From Arsenicitalea aurantiaca (GTDB lineage: Bacteria; Pseudomonadota; Alphaproteobacteria; Rhizobiales; Devosiaceae), in assembly GCF_003994485.1 (NCBI RefSeq), contig NZ_RZNJ01000005.1, positions 206,470 to 270,469 on the forward strand: a DNA stretch of 64,000 bases. Direction: 5' to 3'. The notes under the pieces are model-generated. The model was given only the letters and a program-made list of their open reading frames with translations. It did no database searches and had not been told where the DNA came from. Each line of letters begins with the position of its first letter. Positions within the stretch are counted from its first letter, which is position 1. Positions 6,686 to 15,174 of this stretch are shown here, piece after piece. A program made the position numbers and the translations under genes.

Positions 6686-9600
6686 TCGGCCTTGGGGTTG
6701 CGCAACGCGGCAAGCGCAGCGAAAGGCGAATCCGGATCGAACGGCCTTTCCCGGCGCTCGCGTGGAGCAGGGCGCTCGGCGCCGCGCTCCTTGTCGAACC
6801 GAGGCTTGCCCGAACGCCCCTGCCCGGGATTGCCGCCACTGGGCCGGGGATTGCGGGCCTCACCGGACTGGCCCTCGCGGTCCGCTCTTTTGGGAAAACG
6901 GGCACCCTTGCCGCGGGATTCGCGGCTTTGCCCATCGGCCTCGCCATCGCGCTGCTCACGTCCGCGCGGGCGCCGATTGTCGGGCCGACGGCCCCCGGGA
7001 AACCAGATCTCGTCGAATTGAGGTTCGCTCTCCGCACCCTCCTCGGACGCGCTCGATGCCTCACCCTGATGGGCAGGTCCGGTCGCCGCCTCGCCGGTAC
7101 CGAGATCCTCGGCCGCATCGGCAAGGGCTGCCTGCTCGTCGGCTCCAACCGAAACGGGCTCGGGTGCCTCTGTGCCTTCGACGGATGCGACGGCCTCGGC
7201 ATCGGGCGCGATGCCGGCTACGGCCTCGCCCTCCACCGCGGCGGTGGCTGCGTCATCGAGAGCGGGTGCTGGTTCGGCCGGCTTGGGCGTCTTGCGGACC
7301 CGATAGCCGAGGGAGGTCAGGATGGATGCGAAGTCTTCGCCTGCGCAACCGAGAAGCGAGGTCATCTCGACCGTGACGCGGAAACCGTTTCCTTCGGCCG
7401 CCCCGGCAGGCAATTCGCCCTGATGCCGGCTCGGATCGAGCGCGATCAGCGGGCGGATGATGTCGGCGAGCCGCTCGAGGATGTCCACGCGCACGGCACG
7501 TTTGCCGGCGACCTTGAAGCCGGCCACCTCGTAGAGGCGGGTATCGATCTCGGGGTCGATCTCGAAGGAGGTGCGCCCCGAAAGCACGATCTGAGGCAGT
7601 TCGGACACGCCCTTCTGGCGCACCCCGCCATGCTTGAGCGCATAGAGAATCAGTGCCAGCTCGCGCGGAGCGGGCTTCAGGCTCTGGGGCACGTAGATGT
7701 GGTAGGCGCCGAACTTGATGCCCAGCTTGCGCATCTTGGCGCGCACGTCCTGGTCGAGCCCCTTGACCTCATCGGCGACCTGGGCGCGGGGCAGCAAGCC
7801 CAGATGCTCGGAAAGCCGGTAGGCGAGGCCACGTGCGGTGCCCTCCAGTTCAGCCGGTTCCACGAGCGCCGTGATCGATTCGAGCTGGGTGTTGATCGCG
7901 TGGCGGAGCCAGAGATTGAGCCGGTCCTGAACGCGTTCGAGGGCCGGGCCGGTCAGGCTTTCATCGGCGAGGATGATGATGCGCGGCGAAAGCAGGGTAT
8001 CGCCCTCGGCCAGATTGGCGACAACTTCCCCTCGCCAGCGGATGTATCCGTCGGTGCCGAGGACGATCTCCTCATTGGGCGCACCCGAAACGCGTTCTGC
8101 CCGACGGGCAATCTCGGGCGCGACGACTTGGCCGGCCGCGGAGCGCAGCCCCTTGGCATCGCCTTCCTCGGAGCGCGCGAGCGTGAAGCGGAAACCTTCG
8201 ATGGAGCCGATCAAGTGCCCCTCGAGGCTGACGTCGCCCCGCTCGTTGATCTCTGGGAGTGTCATAAGCTTGTCTCTCAAGTGACGGATGAGGACGCTTG
8301 TTCGGCGATCCACGAAACGCTGCGTGAGCCTTTCGTGCAGGGCGTCGCTCAGGCGATCCTCTATGTCACGGGTCTTTTCGCGCCAATGTGTCGGATCTTC
8401 AAGCCAATTCCTGCGATTGGCGACGAAGGTCCATGTTCTGATCTGCCGGATCCGGTTGCTGAGCGTGTCGATATCGCCGGTCGCATTGTCGCAGAAGCGC
8501 ACCTGCTCGGCAATCCAGTCCGCATCGACCCGGCCATGGGCCATGAGGTCGGTATAGACGCGCGTGACGATCTCCCCGTGCTGGGCAGGCGAGATGTCGC
8601 GATAGTCGGGGATCTGGCAGCATTCCCAGAGGAGGCGCGTTGCCTCGACACCCCGGGCATAGCCGGCCGCCTCGTTGCGGGCGAGGAATTCGAGGGCATG
8701 CTGGTCGGTCGCGACCGGCACGCGGGTGAGGGCCTTGTTGTCTGGGGGAGCATCGAGGCTCGCGCGCAAGGCGTGGATCGATGTGAAATCGAGATCTGCA
8801 TTGCGCCACTGAAGCACCTTGACCGGGTCGAAATCATGGCCTTCGAGCCGCTGGACCAGGTCTTCGTCGAACTGATCGGCATGCCCCGTGACGCCGAAGG
8901 TGCCGTTGCTGGTGTGGCGTCCCGCCCGACCGGCGATCTGGGCGAATTCGGCGGGCGTAAGCGGGCGGGTCTGGTGGCCGTCAAACTTGTGGTCGTCCGC
9001 GAAGGCAACGTGGTGCACGTCAAGATTGAGCCCCATGCCGATGGCGTCGGTCGCAACGAGGAAGTCCACGTCTCCGTTCTGGTAAAGATCGACCTGGGCA
9101 TTGCGCGTCCGAGGGCTGAGGGCGCCCATCACCACGGCGGCGCCACCGCGCTCGCGGCGGATCAGCTCGGCGATGGCGTAGACCTGATGGGCAGAGAACG
9201 CGACGATGGCGGTGCGCTGGGGCTGGCGCGAGATTTTCCTGGAGCCGCTATAGGTGAGGTCCGACAGACGCGGGCGACGGATGATCTCGGCGCGGGGCAG
9301 CAGTGTGCGCACGACCGGGACCATGGTTGCGGCCCCTAGGAGCAGCGTCTCCTGCAGACCCCTGGCATGCAAGATGCGATGGGTGAAGACATGGCCCCGG
9401 TCGAAGCTGACGGCCGTCTGGATTTCGTCGATCACGAGGCAGTCGACCGGCATGTCGAGGGGCATGGCTTCGACGGTAGCGACCCAGTAGCGGGCGTGGG
9501 GCGGCACGATCCGCTCTTCGCCCGTGACGAGCGCCACTGATTGCGCGCCGATGCGCGAGACCACCGTCTGGTAGACCTCGCGTGCGAGAAGCCGCAGGGG

Positions 9601-9714
9601 CAGCCCGATCATTCCCGAACGATGCGCCAGCATGCGCTCGATCGCGAACCAGGTCTTGCCGGTATTGGTGGGCCCAAGAATCGCCTTGAGGCCGGGGGAG
9701 GAGGCGGGTGTCAT
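6682..9714 (-). CDS. SUV3-like DEAD/DExH RNA helicase
   Basis: A 1010-residue superfamily-2 helicase resembling mitochondrial SUV3 and bacterial MgpS-type proteins. Motif I is GPTNTGKT (~15-22), motif II is DEIQ (~96), motif III-like is LLGAAT, motif V is VATDAIGMGLNLD and motif VI is QIAGRAGR. After the ~450-residue helicase core comes a long helical and SUV3-C-like region. From ~790 there is an acidic Ala/Glu/Pro-rich linker, then an Arg/Gly-rich basic stretch, and a conserved-looking end (PFDPDSPFAALAAL). It probably unwinds RNA or RNA-DNA, perhaps in RNA turnover; direct evidence is lacking. It is first in an operon with the S4 gene. Confidence 0.9.
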   Translation of the reverse strand: MTPASSPGLKAILGPTNTGKTWFAIERMLAHRSGMIGLPLRLLAREVYQTVVSRIGAQSVALVTGEERIVPPHARYWVATVEAMPLDMPVDCLVIDEIQTAVSFDRGHVFTHRILHARGLQETLLLGAATMVPVVRTLLPRAEIIRRPRLSDLTYSGSRKISRQPQRTAIVAFSAHQVYAIAELIRRERGGAAVVMGALSPRTRNAQVDLYQNGDVDFLVATDAIGMGLNLDVHHVAFADDHKFDGHQTRPLTPAEFAQIAGRAGRHTSNGTFGVTGHADQFDEDLVQRLEGHDFDPVKVLQWRNADLDFTSIHALRASLDAPPDNKALTRVPVATDQHALEFLARNEAAGYARGVEATRLLWECCQIPDYRDISPAQHGEIVTRVYTDLMAHGRVDADWIAEQVRFCDNATGDIDTLSNRIRQIRTWTFVANRRNWLEDPTHWREKTRDIEDRLSDALHERLTQRFVDRRTSVLIRHLRDKLMTLPEINERGDVSLEGHLIGSIEGFRFTLARSEEGDAKGLRSAAGQVVAPEIARRAERVSGAPNEEIVLGTDGYIRWRGEVVANLAEGDTLLSPRIIILADESLTGPALERVQDRLNLWLRHAINTQLESITALVEPAELEGTARGLAYRLSEHLGLLPRAQVADEVKGLDQDVRAKMRKLGIKFGAYHIYVPQSLKPAPRELALILYALKHGGVRQKGVSELPQIVLSGRTSFEIDPEIDTRLYEVAGFKVAGKRAVRVDILERLADIIRPLIALDPSRHQGELPAGAAEGNGFRVTVEMTSLLGCAGEDFASILTSLGYRVRKTPKPAEPAPALDDAATAAVEGEAVAGIAPDAEAVASVEGTEAPEPVSVGADEQAALADAAEDLGTGEAATGPAHQGEASSASEEGAESEPQFDEIWFPGGRRPDNRRPRGREQRDGEADGQSRESRGKGARFPKRADREGQSGEARNPRPSGGNPGQGRSGKPRFDKERGAERPAPRERRERPFDPDSPFAALAALRNPKAE

Positions 9715-10211
9715 CGCTTACCAATGTAGGTGCTGAACGACGCCAAGGCGAGTGTCCCGGTTCGGCACAAATGTGCGTGTCGGCACGATCGGCCTTAACG
9801 GTTGAAACGAACCCGGAACGAATCCGGCCCGAATCGGACGCGAATCGGAAATCAGCGTTTGTTCCCTACCTCATATGGTGGCGGAAGGAAGAGGGTGCCA
9901 CTAGGCCGCCCCTGCTGCCGCCAAAGCGCGCGCTGTCAGGGCCGAAACCCATTGATCTTCCTTGATTAAGTCTGAACGAAAACGATTCTGGTCGCTTTAT
10001 GGATGCTTCGTAAACGAGCGGGATGACAGAAATTTCGGGCAGTTAGTGAATGGCAACCGGCAGCGTCGGGCTTTTCGCGTCAGTCTTTGGGAAAAAAGCG
10101 CGTTGACCGTGCCAGTTCGGGACAGAGGCCTGCACCCTGCGTCGTGGAGAATCATGCACGCGTCTTTGCGCTGCCCAAGAGGCAGCTCGCAGCAGTCGGA
10201 TCGGATGAGGG
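9715..10211. other. 497-bp intergenic region without a credible gene
   Basis: It lies upstream of the minus-strand helicase and downstream of the minus-strand DUF3108 gene. The short frames across it lack family features and Shine-Dalgarno sites. The one structured element I see is a four-copy 11-bp direct repeat at 9808-9851, listed separately. The part from 9950 to 10100 is noticeably more AT-rich than its surroundings. No RNA gene could be identified. Confidence 0.6.
9808..9851. repeat. Four tandem 11-bp direct repeats (iteron-like)
   Basis: Four head-to-tail units begin at 9808, 9819, 9830 and 9841: CGAACCCGGAA, CGAATCCGGCC, CGAATCGGACG and CGAATCGGAAA. The first five bases are nearly invariant and the period is exactly 11, about one helical turn, so all copies face the same side of the DNA. 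They lie 94-137 bp upstream of the helicase start codon. A protein-binding array is a reasonable inference; the protein is unknown. Confidence 0.6.
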
Positions 10212-10994
10212 CTAGTCGAGCCGGGTCAGGACCATCGATAGATCGCCGACGCTCGTCGTCAGCAGCACCCGGTAGGGGATGAAATATCCCGTATCCCGAG
10301 CGGGTGCGTACCAGATGTGGATGCGGTCGGACTGGGCCAGGAAGTTGGTGATTTCCGAGCTGGTGAAGTGGCCCGAAACAGGCTTGTAGCGGATATTGCA
10401 GAGGATCACCGGCCCCTGATAGCCGGTGCGGGCAGAGGTCGCGGTGTCTTCGCGGGCAAAGCTCATCGCGATGTCGAAGCGCTCGACGCCGGTGAAGATC
10501 TGCATGTTCCGCCGGCAAAGCGCAGGATCGAGAGCGTCGCCCTTGAGAACGAAGGCGGCGATCATGTCGTTGACGCCGCGCAGATGCGAGCGCTCGAGCG
10601 CGATGCGGTCGTAATTGTTGACGAGCGGCGGCTCGACCTTGAAAGCGGTCACTTCGCGCTGGTCGAAAGCGATGTCGACCACGAAGTCCTCGCCATTGGC
10701 TCGGGTCAGGAGGTTGAACCGTTCTGCCGCCAGCGCCGAGGCGCTCGCGCGTCCGGACGAGTTTGCGCTGGCGGTTCCCCGTGCCACCAATTGCCCGAGG
10801 CCGCTGACATTGGCATTGAGGCCAAGCGTGTAGCGCTGGCCGGTCTGCTCAAGCTCGACCCGCGCGCTCGCAATGTTGATGCCCGACAGGCTGACCGTGT
10901 AGTCGGCCGTGATCGCACTGTCGGCGGCGGCGGACGGAACGATCGGGCCGAGCAGCAGCAGGGCCGAAAGGGCGGTTCTGACGATGGCGCGCAC
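10212..10994 (-). CDS. DUF3108 exported protein
   Basis: A 260-residue protein with a signal peptide (VRTALSALLLLGPIVPSAAA) and a DUF3108 domain spanning almost all the rest: ITADYTVSLSGINIASARVE, then FVVDIAFDQREVTAFKVEPP, and near the end YKPVSGHFTSSEITNF with IWYAPARDTGYFIPYRV. Two Cys occur (ALCRRNM and LCNIRYKP) and may form a disulfide. The family is periplasmic and of unknown function, common in alphaproteobacteria. The start is GTG at 10994, preceded by AGAGG. In-frame codons further upstream do not look coding. Confidence 0.82.
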   Translation of the reverse strand: MRAIVRTALSALLLLGPIVPSAAADSAITADYTVSLSGINIASARVELEQTGQRYTLGLNANVSGLGQLVARGTASANSSGRASASALAAERFNLLTRANGEDFVVDIAFDQREVTAFKVEPPLVNNYDRIALERSHLRGVNDMIAAFVLKGDALDPALCRRNMQIFTGVERFDIAMSFAREDTATSARTGYQGPVILCNIRYKPVSGHFTSSEITNFLAQSDRIHIWYAPARDTGYFIPYRVLLTTSVGDLSMVLTRLD

Positions 10995-11217
10995 GGGGAC
11001 CTCTGAGCCTGGTCTCTGCCCTCTTTGGGGCGAATCACAAGATGCAAACCGTGCCCGTGCCCTGCGGCAGGCGCAAGACGAGCGCCTCCATGTTTGATTC
11101 ACGATTGCTTGCCAGTATCGCGAAATGTCGCTTTTCCTCCAGGGTCGACAGATCGTTCCCGGCATGGAAAAGAGACGGCGGGGTGGGCATTGACGGTTAG
11201 AATAGCAGGAGGCCGAC

Positions 11218-11826
11218 TTGGCTCGCTCTCGACTTTCTTGCGGCATCGCCGCCCTTGGCCTTTCCGCGGCATTGGCGGTGCCTGCCGTGGCGCTCGATGC
11301 GCCACAGTCGCCGACAGCTTATGATCAGGCCGTTTTCTTCTTTGCCGGTCGCATGCATGACGGGTTCTTCGGCGAGAGCTTCAATCCGGTCGGCGTCGAT
11401 TATGAAGACAATTTCGTCCTGGGCGCGGGGTATCAGCAGTTCCACGGAACCTGGCATGGCATCGCGCTCGGGGTGGAGGCGGGGCTCGCCGCGCGCTTTG
11501 GGGAGGCTGGTTCGGTGGAAGCCTGGGGCGGCGGGGTGGCCCGGTTCGACATGGTCGATCTCGGTCCGGTACGGGTCTCGCCTGCGCTGACCTTCGGGCT
11601 CAGCCTCGCAAGCGGCACGATCGGCATCGAAACCGAGCGCTCAGACGCGATCGGGGGCGCGCCACCGGTCCTCTTCTATCTCGCGCCCGAACTCAACTTC
11701 TCGCTCATCGAGCAGCCTCAGACCGAAATCTTCTGGCGCGTTCAACATCGTTCGGGTGGCTTCGGCACTATCGCCCATATCGATGGATCCAATGCAAACG
11801 TGCTCGGACTGCGTCACCGTTTCTGA
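11218..11826 (+). CDS. Putative outer-membrane beta-barrel protein, weakly PagL-like
   Basis: A 202-residue exported protein with a signal peptide cleaved near VAL-DAPQS. The mature part alternates amphipathic strands rich in Gly and aromatics (FVLGAGYQQF, GIALGVEAGLAARF, VRVSPALTFGLSLASG). It ends in a pattern with WRVQHRSGGFG and a final Phe (LGLRHRF), typical of outer-membrane barrels. The HRSGG block recalls the His-Ser of lipid A 3-O-deacylase PagL and its acyloxyacyl-hydrolase relatives, but similarity is too slight to assign activity. The start is TTG at 11218, chosen because a full AGGAGG lies five bases upstream. Confidence 0.6.
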   Translation: MARSRLSCGIAALGLSAALAVPAVALDAPQSPTAYDQAVFFFAGRMHDGFFGESFNPVGVDYEDNFVLGAGYQQFHGTWHGIALGVEAGLAARFGEAGSVEAWGGGVARFDMVDLGPVRVSPALTFGLSLASGTIGIETERSDAIGGAPPVLFYLAPELNFSLIEQPQTEIFWRVQHRSGGFGTIAHIDGSNANVLGLRHRF

Positions 11827-11847
11827 AGGCTCGAAGGGCGCTTTGTC

Positions 11848-11876
11848 TTGACGGACGGGGCGTCCTTCTCTAAGGA
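11848..11876 (+). promoter_or_regulatory. Possible promoter for rpmB
   Basis: TTGACG is followed after 17 bases by TAAGGA. The -35 is good and the -10 poor. Position fits a leader of roughly 75 nt for rpmB, between the stop of the barrel-protein gene and the rpmB ATG. Confidence 0.35.
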
Positions 11877-11958
11877 AGCCCCCGATTTGGAACTCATGAG
11901 AGGCCCGCAGCGGGGCGAGACCGTCCCGCGCGTGCCTATTGTAACAGGACAGTACCCC

Positions 11959-12243
11959 ATGGCACGCCGTTGTGAATTGACCGGTAAGGGCGTAATGAGC
12001 GGCAACAATGTGAGCCATGCGCTCAACCGCACGCGTCGCCGGTTTCTCCCCAATCTCGTCAACGTGACGCTGATTTCGGATGCTCTCGAGCGCCAGGTTA
12101 AGCTCAAGATCTCGGCTGCTGCGCTCCGCACGGTCGAGCATCGGGGTGGCCTCGATGCCTTCCTGCTGAAGGCCGACCTCGAAGAGCTGTCGCCCAATGC
12201 GCAGGCGCTGCGCAAGGAGATCCGGGCCGTTCTGGCCTCCTGA
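11959..12243 (+). CDS. rpmB: 50S ribosomal protein L28
   Basis: A 94-residue L28 protein of the large ribosomal subunit. Family marks are [30 protein letters not shown] and VTLISDAL, then the basic [16 protein letters not shown]. The length matches alphaproteobacterial L28 (~95-100). The ATG at 11959 is the family start, although the frame is open further upstream. It is monocistronic, ending in a strong terminator 22 bases after the stop. Confidence 0.97.
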   Translation: MARRCELTGKGVMSGNNVSHALNRTRRRFLPNLVNVTLISDALERQVKLKISAAALRTVEHRGGLDAFLLKADLEELSPNAQALRKEIRAVLAS

Positions 12244-12265
12244 TCCCCGCGACGCGGAGATATTG

Positions 12266-12305
12266 AACCGCGCGTCCCACATGGGCCGCGCGGTTTGTTT
12301 TTGGG
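12266..12305 (+). terminator. Intrinsic terminator after rpmB
   Basis: AACCGCGCG pairs with CGCGCGGTT around a 12-base loop, followed by TGTTTTT. It isolates rpmB from the queuosine-precursor transporter downstream. Confidence 0.85.
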
Positions 12306-12367
12306 GGCATGGCTCCTGACCGGATGGGTAGAGGCCCGTCCGAAAGCCGCCGCGCCGGTCCAATGCC
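12306..12367 (+). promoter_or_regulatory. Candidate structured RNA in the leader of the queuosine-precursor transporter
   Basis: Nested complementary segments suggest a folded leader. GGCAT (12306-12310) pairs with ATGCC (12363-12367). GACCGG (12318-12323) pairs with CCGGTC (12355-12360). Inside, ATGGG pairs with CCCGT around a six-base loop. The element lies between the rpmB terminator and the Shine-Dalgarno of the transporter. It matches no riboswitch class I can name by eye, and part of the pairing may be chance in GC-rich sequence. Confidence 0.35.
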
Positions 12368-12395
12368 GGAGTGCGGCCAACAGAGGTGCATTCTG

Positions 12396-13037
12396 ATGCT
12401 AGCTCGCTTTGCGGTGGCGATCGCCGCCATGGTCGCGGTAGTCTCCGCGTCGAACTTTCTCGTGCAGTTCCCGGTCGAGGCAACGCTCGGTGGCGTCGAT
12501 CTCGCCGAAATCCTCACCTGGGGCGCCTTCACCTATCCGGTGGCGTTTCTCGTAACCGACCTCACCAATCGTCATTTCGGCCCGGCGCGGGCGCGGCTCG
12601 TCGTTCTCGCTGGGTTTTCGGTTGCGGTTCTGATCTCGATCTGGCTGGCGAGCCCGCGGATCGCGATCGCATCGGGCAGCGCCTTTCTCCTTGCGCAACT
12701 GCTCGACGTTTCGGTCTTCGACCGGCTGCGCCATGGCCGCTGGTGGCAGGCGCCGCTCATATCGTCGTTCCTTGGGTCCGTACTCGATACGGTGCTGTTC
12801 TTCTCGATCGCGTTCGCTGCACGCTTCTCTGTGCTCGATACCGGCTTTGGTCTTGAAGACGGATCGCTTCCCTTCCCCGTGCCGCTTCTCGGCTTCGGGC
12901 CTGAAGTGCCGCTATGGGTGTCGCTGGCGCTCGGCGATTTCCTCGTCAAGATGGCGGTCGCGGTCGCTTTGCTCGCGCCCTACAAACTCCTCCGGCGGCT
13001 CGTTCCGGATCGCGACCGGCTCGGCGTGGCGGCCTGA
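12396..13037 (+). CDS. yhhQ: Queuosine precursor transporter (YhhQ/DUF165 family)
   Basis: A 213-residue integral membrane protein with about six hydrophobic helices. It matches the YhhQ (ECF-like vitamin transporter) family that imports preQ0/preQ1 for queuosine-tRNA synthesis. Family features are SNFLVQFP near the N-terminus, WGAFTYPVAFLVTDLTNRHF (~40-60), and a later SVFDRLRHGRWWQAPLISS block followed by SVLDTVLFF. The ATG at 12396 is preceded by AGAGG at a sensible distance. Its TGA abuts the TCA (reverse-strand TGA) of the TlpA gene as TGATCA. The upstream leader may be structured. Confidence 0.9.
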   Translation: MLARFAVAIAAMVAVVSASNFLVQFPVEATLGGVDLAEILTWGAFTYPVAFLVTDLTNRHFGPARARLVVLAGFSVAVLISIWLASPRIAIASGSAFLLAQLLDVSVFDRLRHGRWWQAPLISSFLGSVLDTVLFFSIAFAARFSVLDTGFGLEDGSLPFPVPLLGFGPEVPLWVSLALGDFLVKMAVAVALLAPYKLLRRLVPDRDRLGVAA

Positions 13038-13697
13038 TCAGGCGCCGAGCAGCGCTTCGATCACCCGGTCGCCATCGGGGCTGTCCCATTCGGCCGGGCC
13101 CTGCAGCACGGCAAGCTCGCAGCCGTCTTCGTCCACGAGGATGGTGGCGGGCAAGCCGACCGCGACGGCCTGCGTCTTCAATCGATCAAAGACCGCAAAG
13201 CTGGGGTCGGCATAGAGCGGCAGATGCGTGAAGCCCCCCTCCTCGAGGAAGGCGCGCGCCTTGTCGAGGCCGTCCGCTCCGATATCCAGATTGATCGGCA
13301 GGACAAGGAAGTCGTCCGAATTGTGCCGGTCGGCCAGAGCATCGAGTGCCGGCATTTCTTCCCGGCACGGCACGCACCAGCTTGCCCAGAAATTGATGAG
13401 AAGCTTGCGTCCCTTGAAATCGGCAAGGGTGAGGGCATTGCCGTTCTCGTCCTCGAAGGCCATCTGGGCGTGGCCGCGGCCTTCGCCCGTTCCCCCCAGA
13501 GCCGCGAGCTCGCCCACCGCCGCCATGTCGATGCGGCTGGCGGCTTCCGCCTGGACCGGGCATTCGGCAGCCGCGGGGGTGCCGGCATTGCCAGCCCAGA
13601 CCGCCGCCGCTATAGCTAGACCCGCGCCGGCAAGGGCGATGACGGCAAGCCTGCGGCCATTTCGATGAGCGGGTGCTGCGGGCGAATTTTCTGACAT
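13038..13697 (-). CDS. TlpA-like membrane-anchored thioredoxin
   Basis: A 219-residue periplasmic disulfide reductase of the TlpA/ResA type. The N-terminal segment ~15-35 (RRLAVIALAGAGLAIAAAVW) is a membrane anchor. The thioredoxin fold begins near 78 (AQMAFEDENGN) and carries the redox motif WCVPC at 107-111 within NFWASWCVPCREEMP. The cis-Pro is in VGLPATILVDEDG. TlpA proteins reduce apocytochromes or CuA sites; this gene's partner is not shown by context, but a tlpA copy beside argH is common in Hyphomicrobiales. The start ATG has AGGAAG upstream and lies only 22 bases from the argH start on the other strand. Confidence 0.9.
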   Translation of the reverse strand: MSENSPAAPAHRNGRRLAVIALAGAGLAIAAAVWAGNAGTPAAAECPVQAEAASRIDMAAVGELAALGGTGEGRGHAQMAFEDENGNALTLADFKGRKLLINFWASWCVPCREEMPALDALADRHNSDDFLVLPINLDIGADGLDKARAFLEEGGFTHLPLYADPSFAVFDRLKTQAVAVGLPATILVDEDGCELAVLQGPAEWDSPDGDRVIEALLGA

Positions 13698-13719
13698 TGA
13701 CGCTTCCTGAGGACCATCT

Positions 13720-15174
13720 ATGAGCAATCGCATGTGGGGCGGCCGGTTTTCTGCCGGGCCCGACGCAATCATGGAGGAAATCAACGCCTCCATCGGCTTC
13801 GACCACCGGCTCTACCGCCAGGATATTGCCGGGTCGATCGCCCATGCGACAATGCTGGCCGAGACGGGCATACTGACGCAGGCCGACCGCGATGCGATCG
13901 TAGCGGGTCTAAAGGAGGTGCAGTCCGAGATCGAGGCTGGCACGTTCACATTCTCGCGCGCACTCGAGGACATTCACATGAATGTCGAGGCGCGGCTTAA
14001 GGAAATGATCGGGGAGCCTGCCGGCCGGCTGCACACGGCGCGCTCGCGCAACGATCAGGTGGCGACCGATTTCCGGCTCTATGTGCGCGATGCCATCGAT
14101 ACACTCGTGGCGCAGATCCGCACGCTGCAGCTTGAGCTTGTCGGCCGTGCCGAAACGGAAGCCGAGACCATCATGCCGGGCTTTACCCATCTGCAAAGCG
14201 CCCAGCCGGTGACCTTCGGGCATCATCTGATGGCCTATGTCGAGATGCTGGGCCGCGATGCGGGGCGCTTCGAGGATGCGCGCCGCAGGCTCAACGAAAA
14301 CCCGCTCGGATCGGCGGCCCTTGCAGGCACCTCATTCCCCATCGATCGCGAGATGACTTCGGCGGCGCTTGGGTTCGACCGCCCGACGGCCAATTCGCTC
14401 GACGCGGTGTCGGACCGCGATTTCGTGCTCGAAGCGCTGGCGGCGGCCTCGATCTGCGCGATGCACCTGTCGCGCTTTGCCGAGGAACTGGTCATCTGGA
14501 GTTCGGCCCAATTCGGGTTCGTGCGGCTCTCGGACAAGTTCTCCACCGGCTCCTCGATCATGCCGCAGAAGCGTAATCCGGATGCGGCCGAGCTGGTGCG
14601 CGCCAAGATCGGGCGCATCATGGGCGCATTGACGTCGCTGCTCGTGGTGATGAAAGGGCTTCCGCTCGCCTATTCCAAGGACATGCAGGAGGACAAGCAG
14701 GTCGCTTTCGATGCGCTCGATTCCCTCTCGCTTTCGCTGGCGGCGGTGACGGGCATGGTCGGTGACCTCGTCGTCGATCGTACACGCATGGCGGCGGCCG
14801 CAGGCTCGGGCTTTTCGACTGCTACGGATCTCGCCGACTGGCTCGTTCGGGTCGCGAACGTTCCCTTCCGGGACGCACATCACATCACCGGACAGGCCGT
14901 GGCGCTTGCCGAACGCAAGGGCTGCGGGCTCGATGCGCTTACCATCGAGGATTTCAAGACGGTCGACGAACGCATCACGAGCCAGGTGTTCAAGGTGCTG
15001 GGGGTCGAGAATTCGGTGCGCTCGCGCACGAGCTTCGGGGGTACCGCGCCGCAAAACGTACTCGGGCAGGCGGCACGCTGGCGAAGCGCGCTCACCGGTG
15101 AGCCTGTCGAGGCTCTGTCCCTCAAGGGCCGGCGCGGCCATGGGCATGCCGGCGGGGATGGCGGGGTGGAGTGA
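13720..15174 (+). CDS. argH: Argininosuccinate lyase
   Basis: This 484-residue enzyme splits argininosuccinate into arginine and fumarate, the last step of arginine biosynthesis. It has the fumarase/ASL superfamily signature [12 protein letters not shown] at ~277-288, the N-terminal MWGGRF, the EDIHMNVE block and the [12 protein letters not shown] block. It is 10-20 residues longer than usual owing to a Gly-rich C-terminal tail ([14 protein letters not shown]). Its TGA shares a base with the ATG of the downstream ChaC gene (TGATG). Together with argJ at 45 kb this shows a conventional arginine pathway. Confidence 0.97.
   Translation: MSNRMWGGRFSAGPDAIMEEINASIGFDHRLYRQDIAGSIAHATMLAETGILTQADRDAIVAGLKEVQSEIEAGTFTFSRALEDIHMNVEARLKEMIGEPAGRLHTARSRNDQVATDFRLYVRDAIDTLVAQIRTLQLELVGRAETEAETIMPGFTHLQSAQPVTFGHHLMAYVEMLGRDAGRFEDARRRLNENPLGSAALAGTSFPIDREMTSAALGFDRPTANSLDAVSDRDFVLEALAAASICAMHLSRFAEELVIWSSAQFGFVRLSDKFSTGSSIMPQKRNPDAAELVRAKIGRIMGALTSLLVVMKGLPLAYSKDMQEDKQVAFDALDSLSLSLAAVTGMVGDLVVDRTRMAAAAGSGFSTATDLADWLVRVANVPFRDAHHITGQAVALAERKGCGLDALTIEDFKTVDERITSQVFKVLGVENSVRSRTSFGGTAPQNVLGQAARWRSALTGEPVEALSLKGRRGHGHAGGDGGVE

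Noticed and set aside
6928..9339. An 803-codon open frame on the plus strand opposite the helicase
   Set aside because: It is an antisense shadow of a GC-rich gene; the minus strand has complete helicase motifs and the plus frame has none.
9868..9905. GGAAGGAA segment resembling the SRP RNA tetraloop region
   Set aside because: The flanking bases do not form the conserved SRP helix-8 internal loops (no matching CAGG/AGCAG strands), so 4.5S RNA is not supported.
9708..9965. An 85-codon plus-strand frame through the iteron region
   Set aside because: It overlaps the helicase start, lacks a Shine-Dalgarno, and its composition follows the 11-bp repeats rather than a protein pattern.
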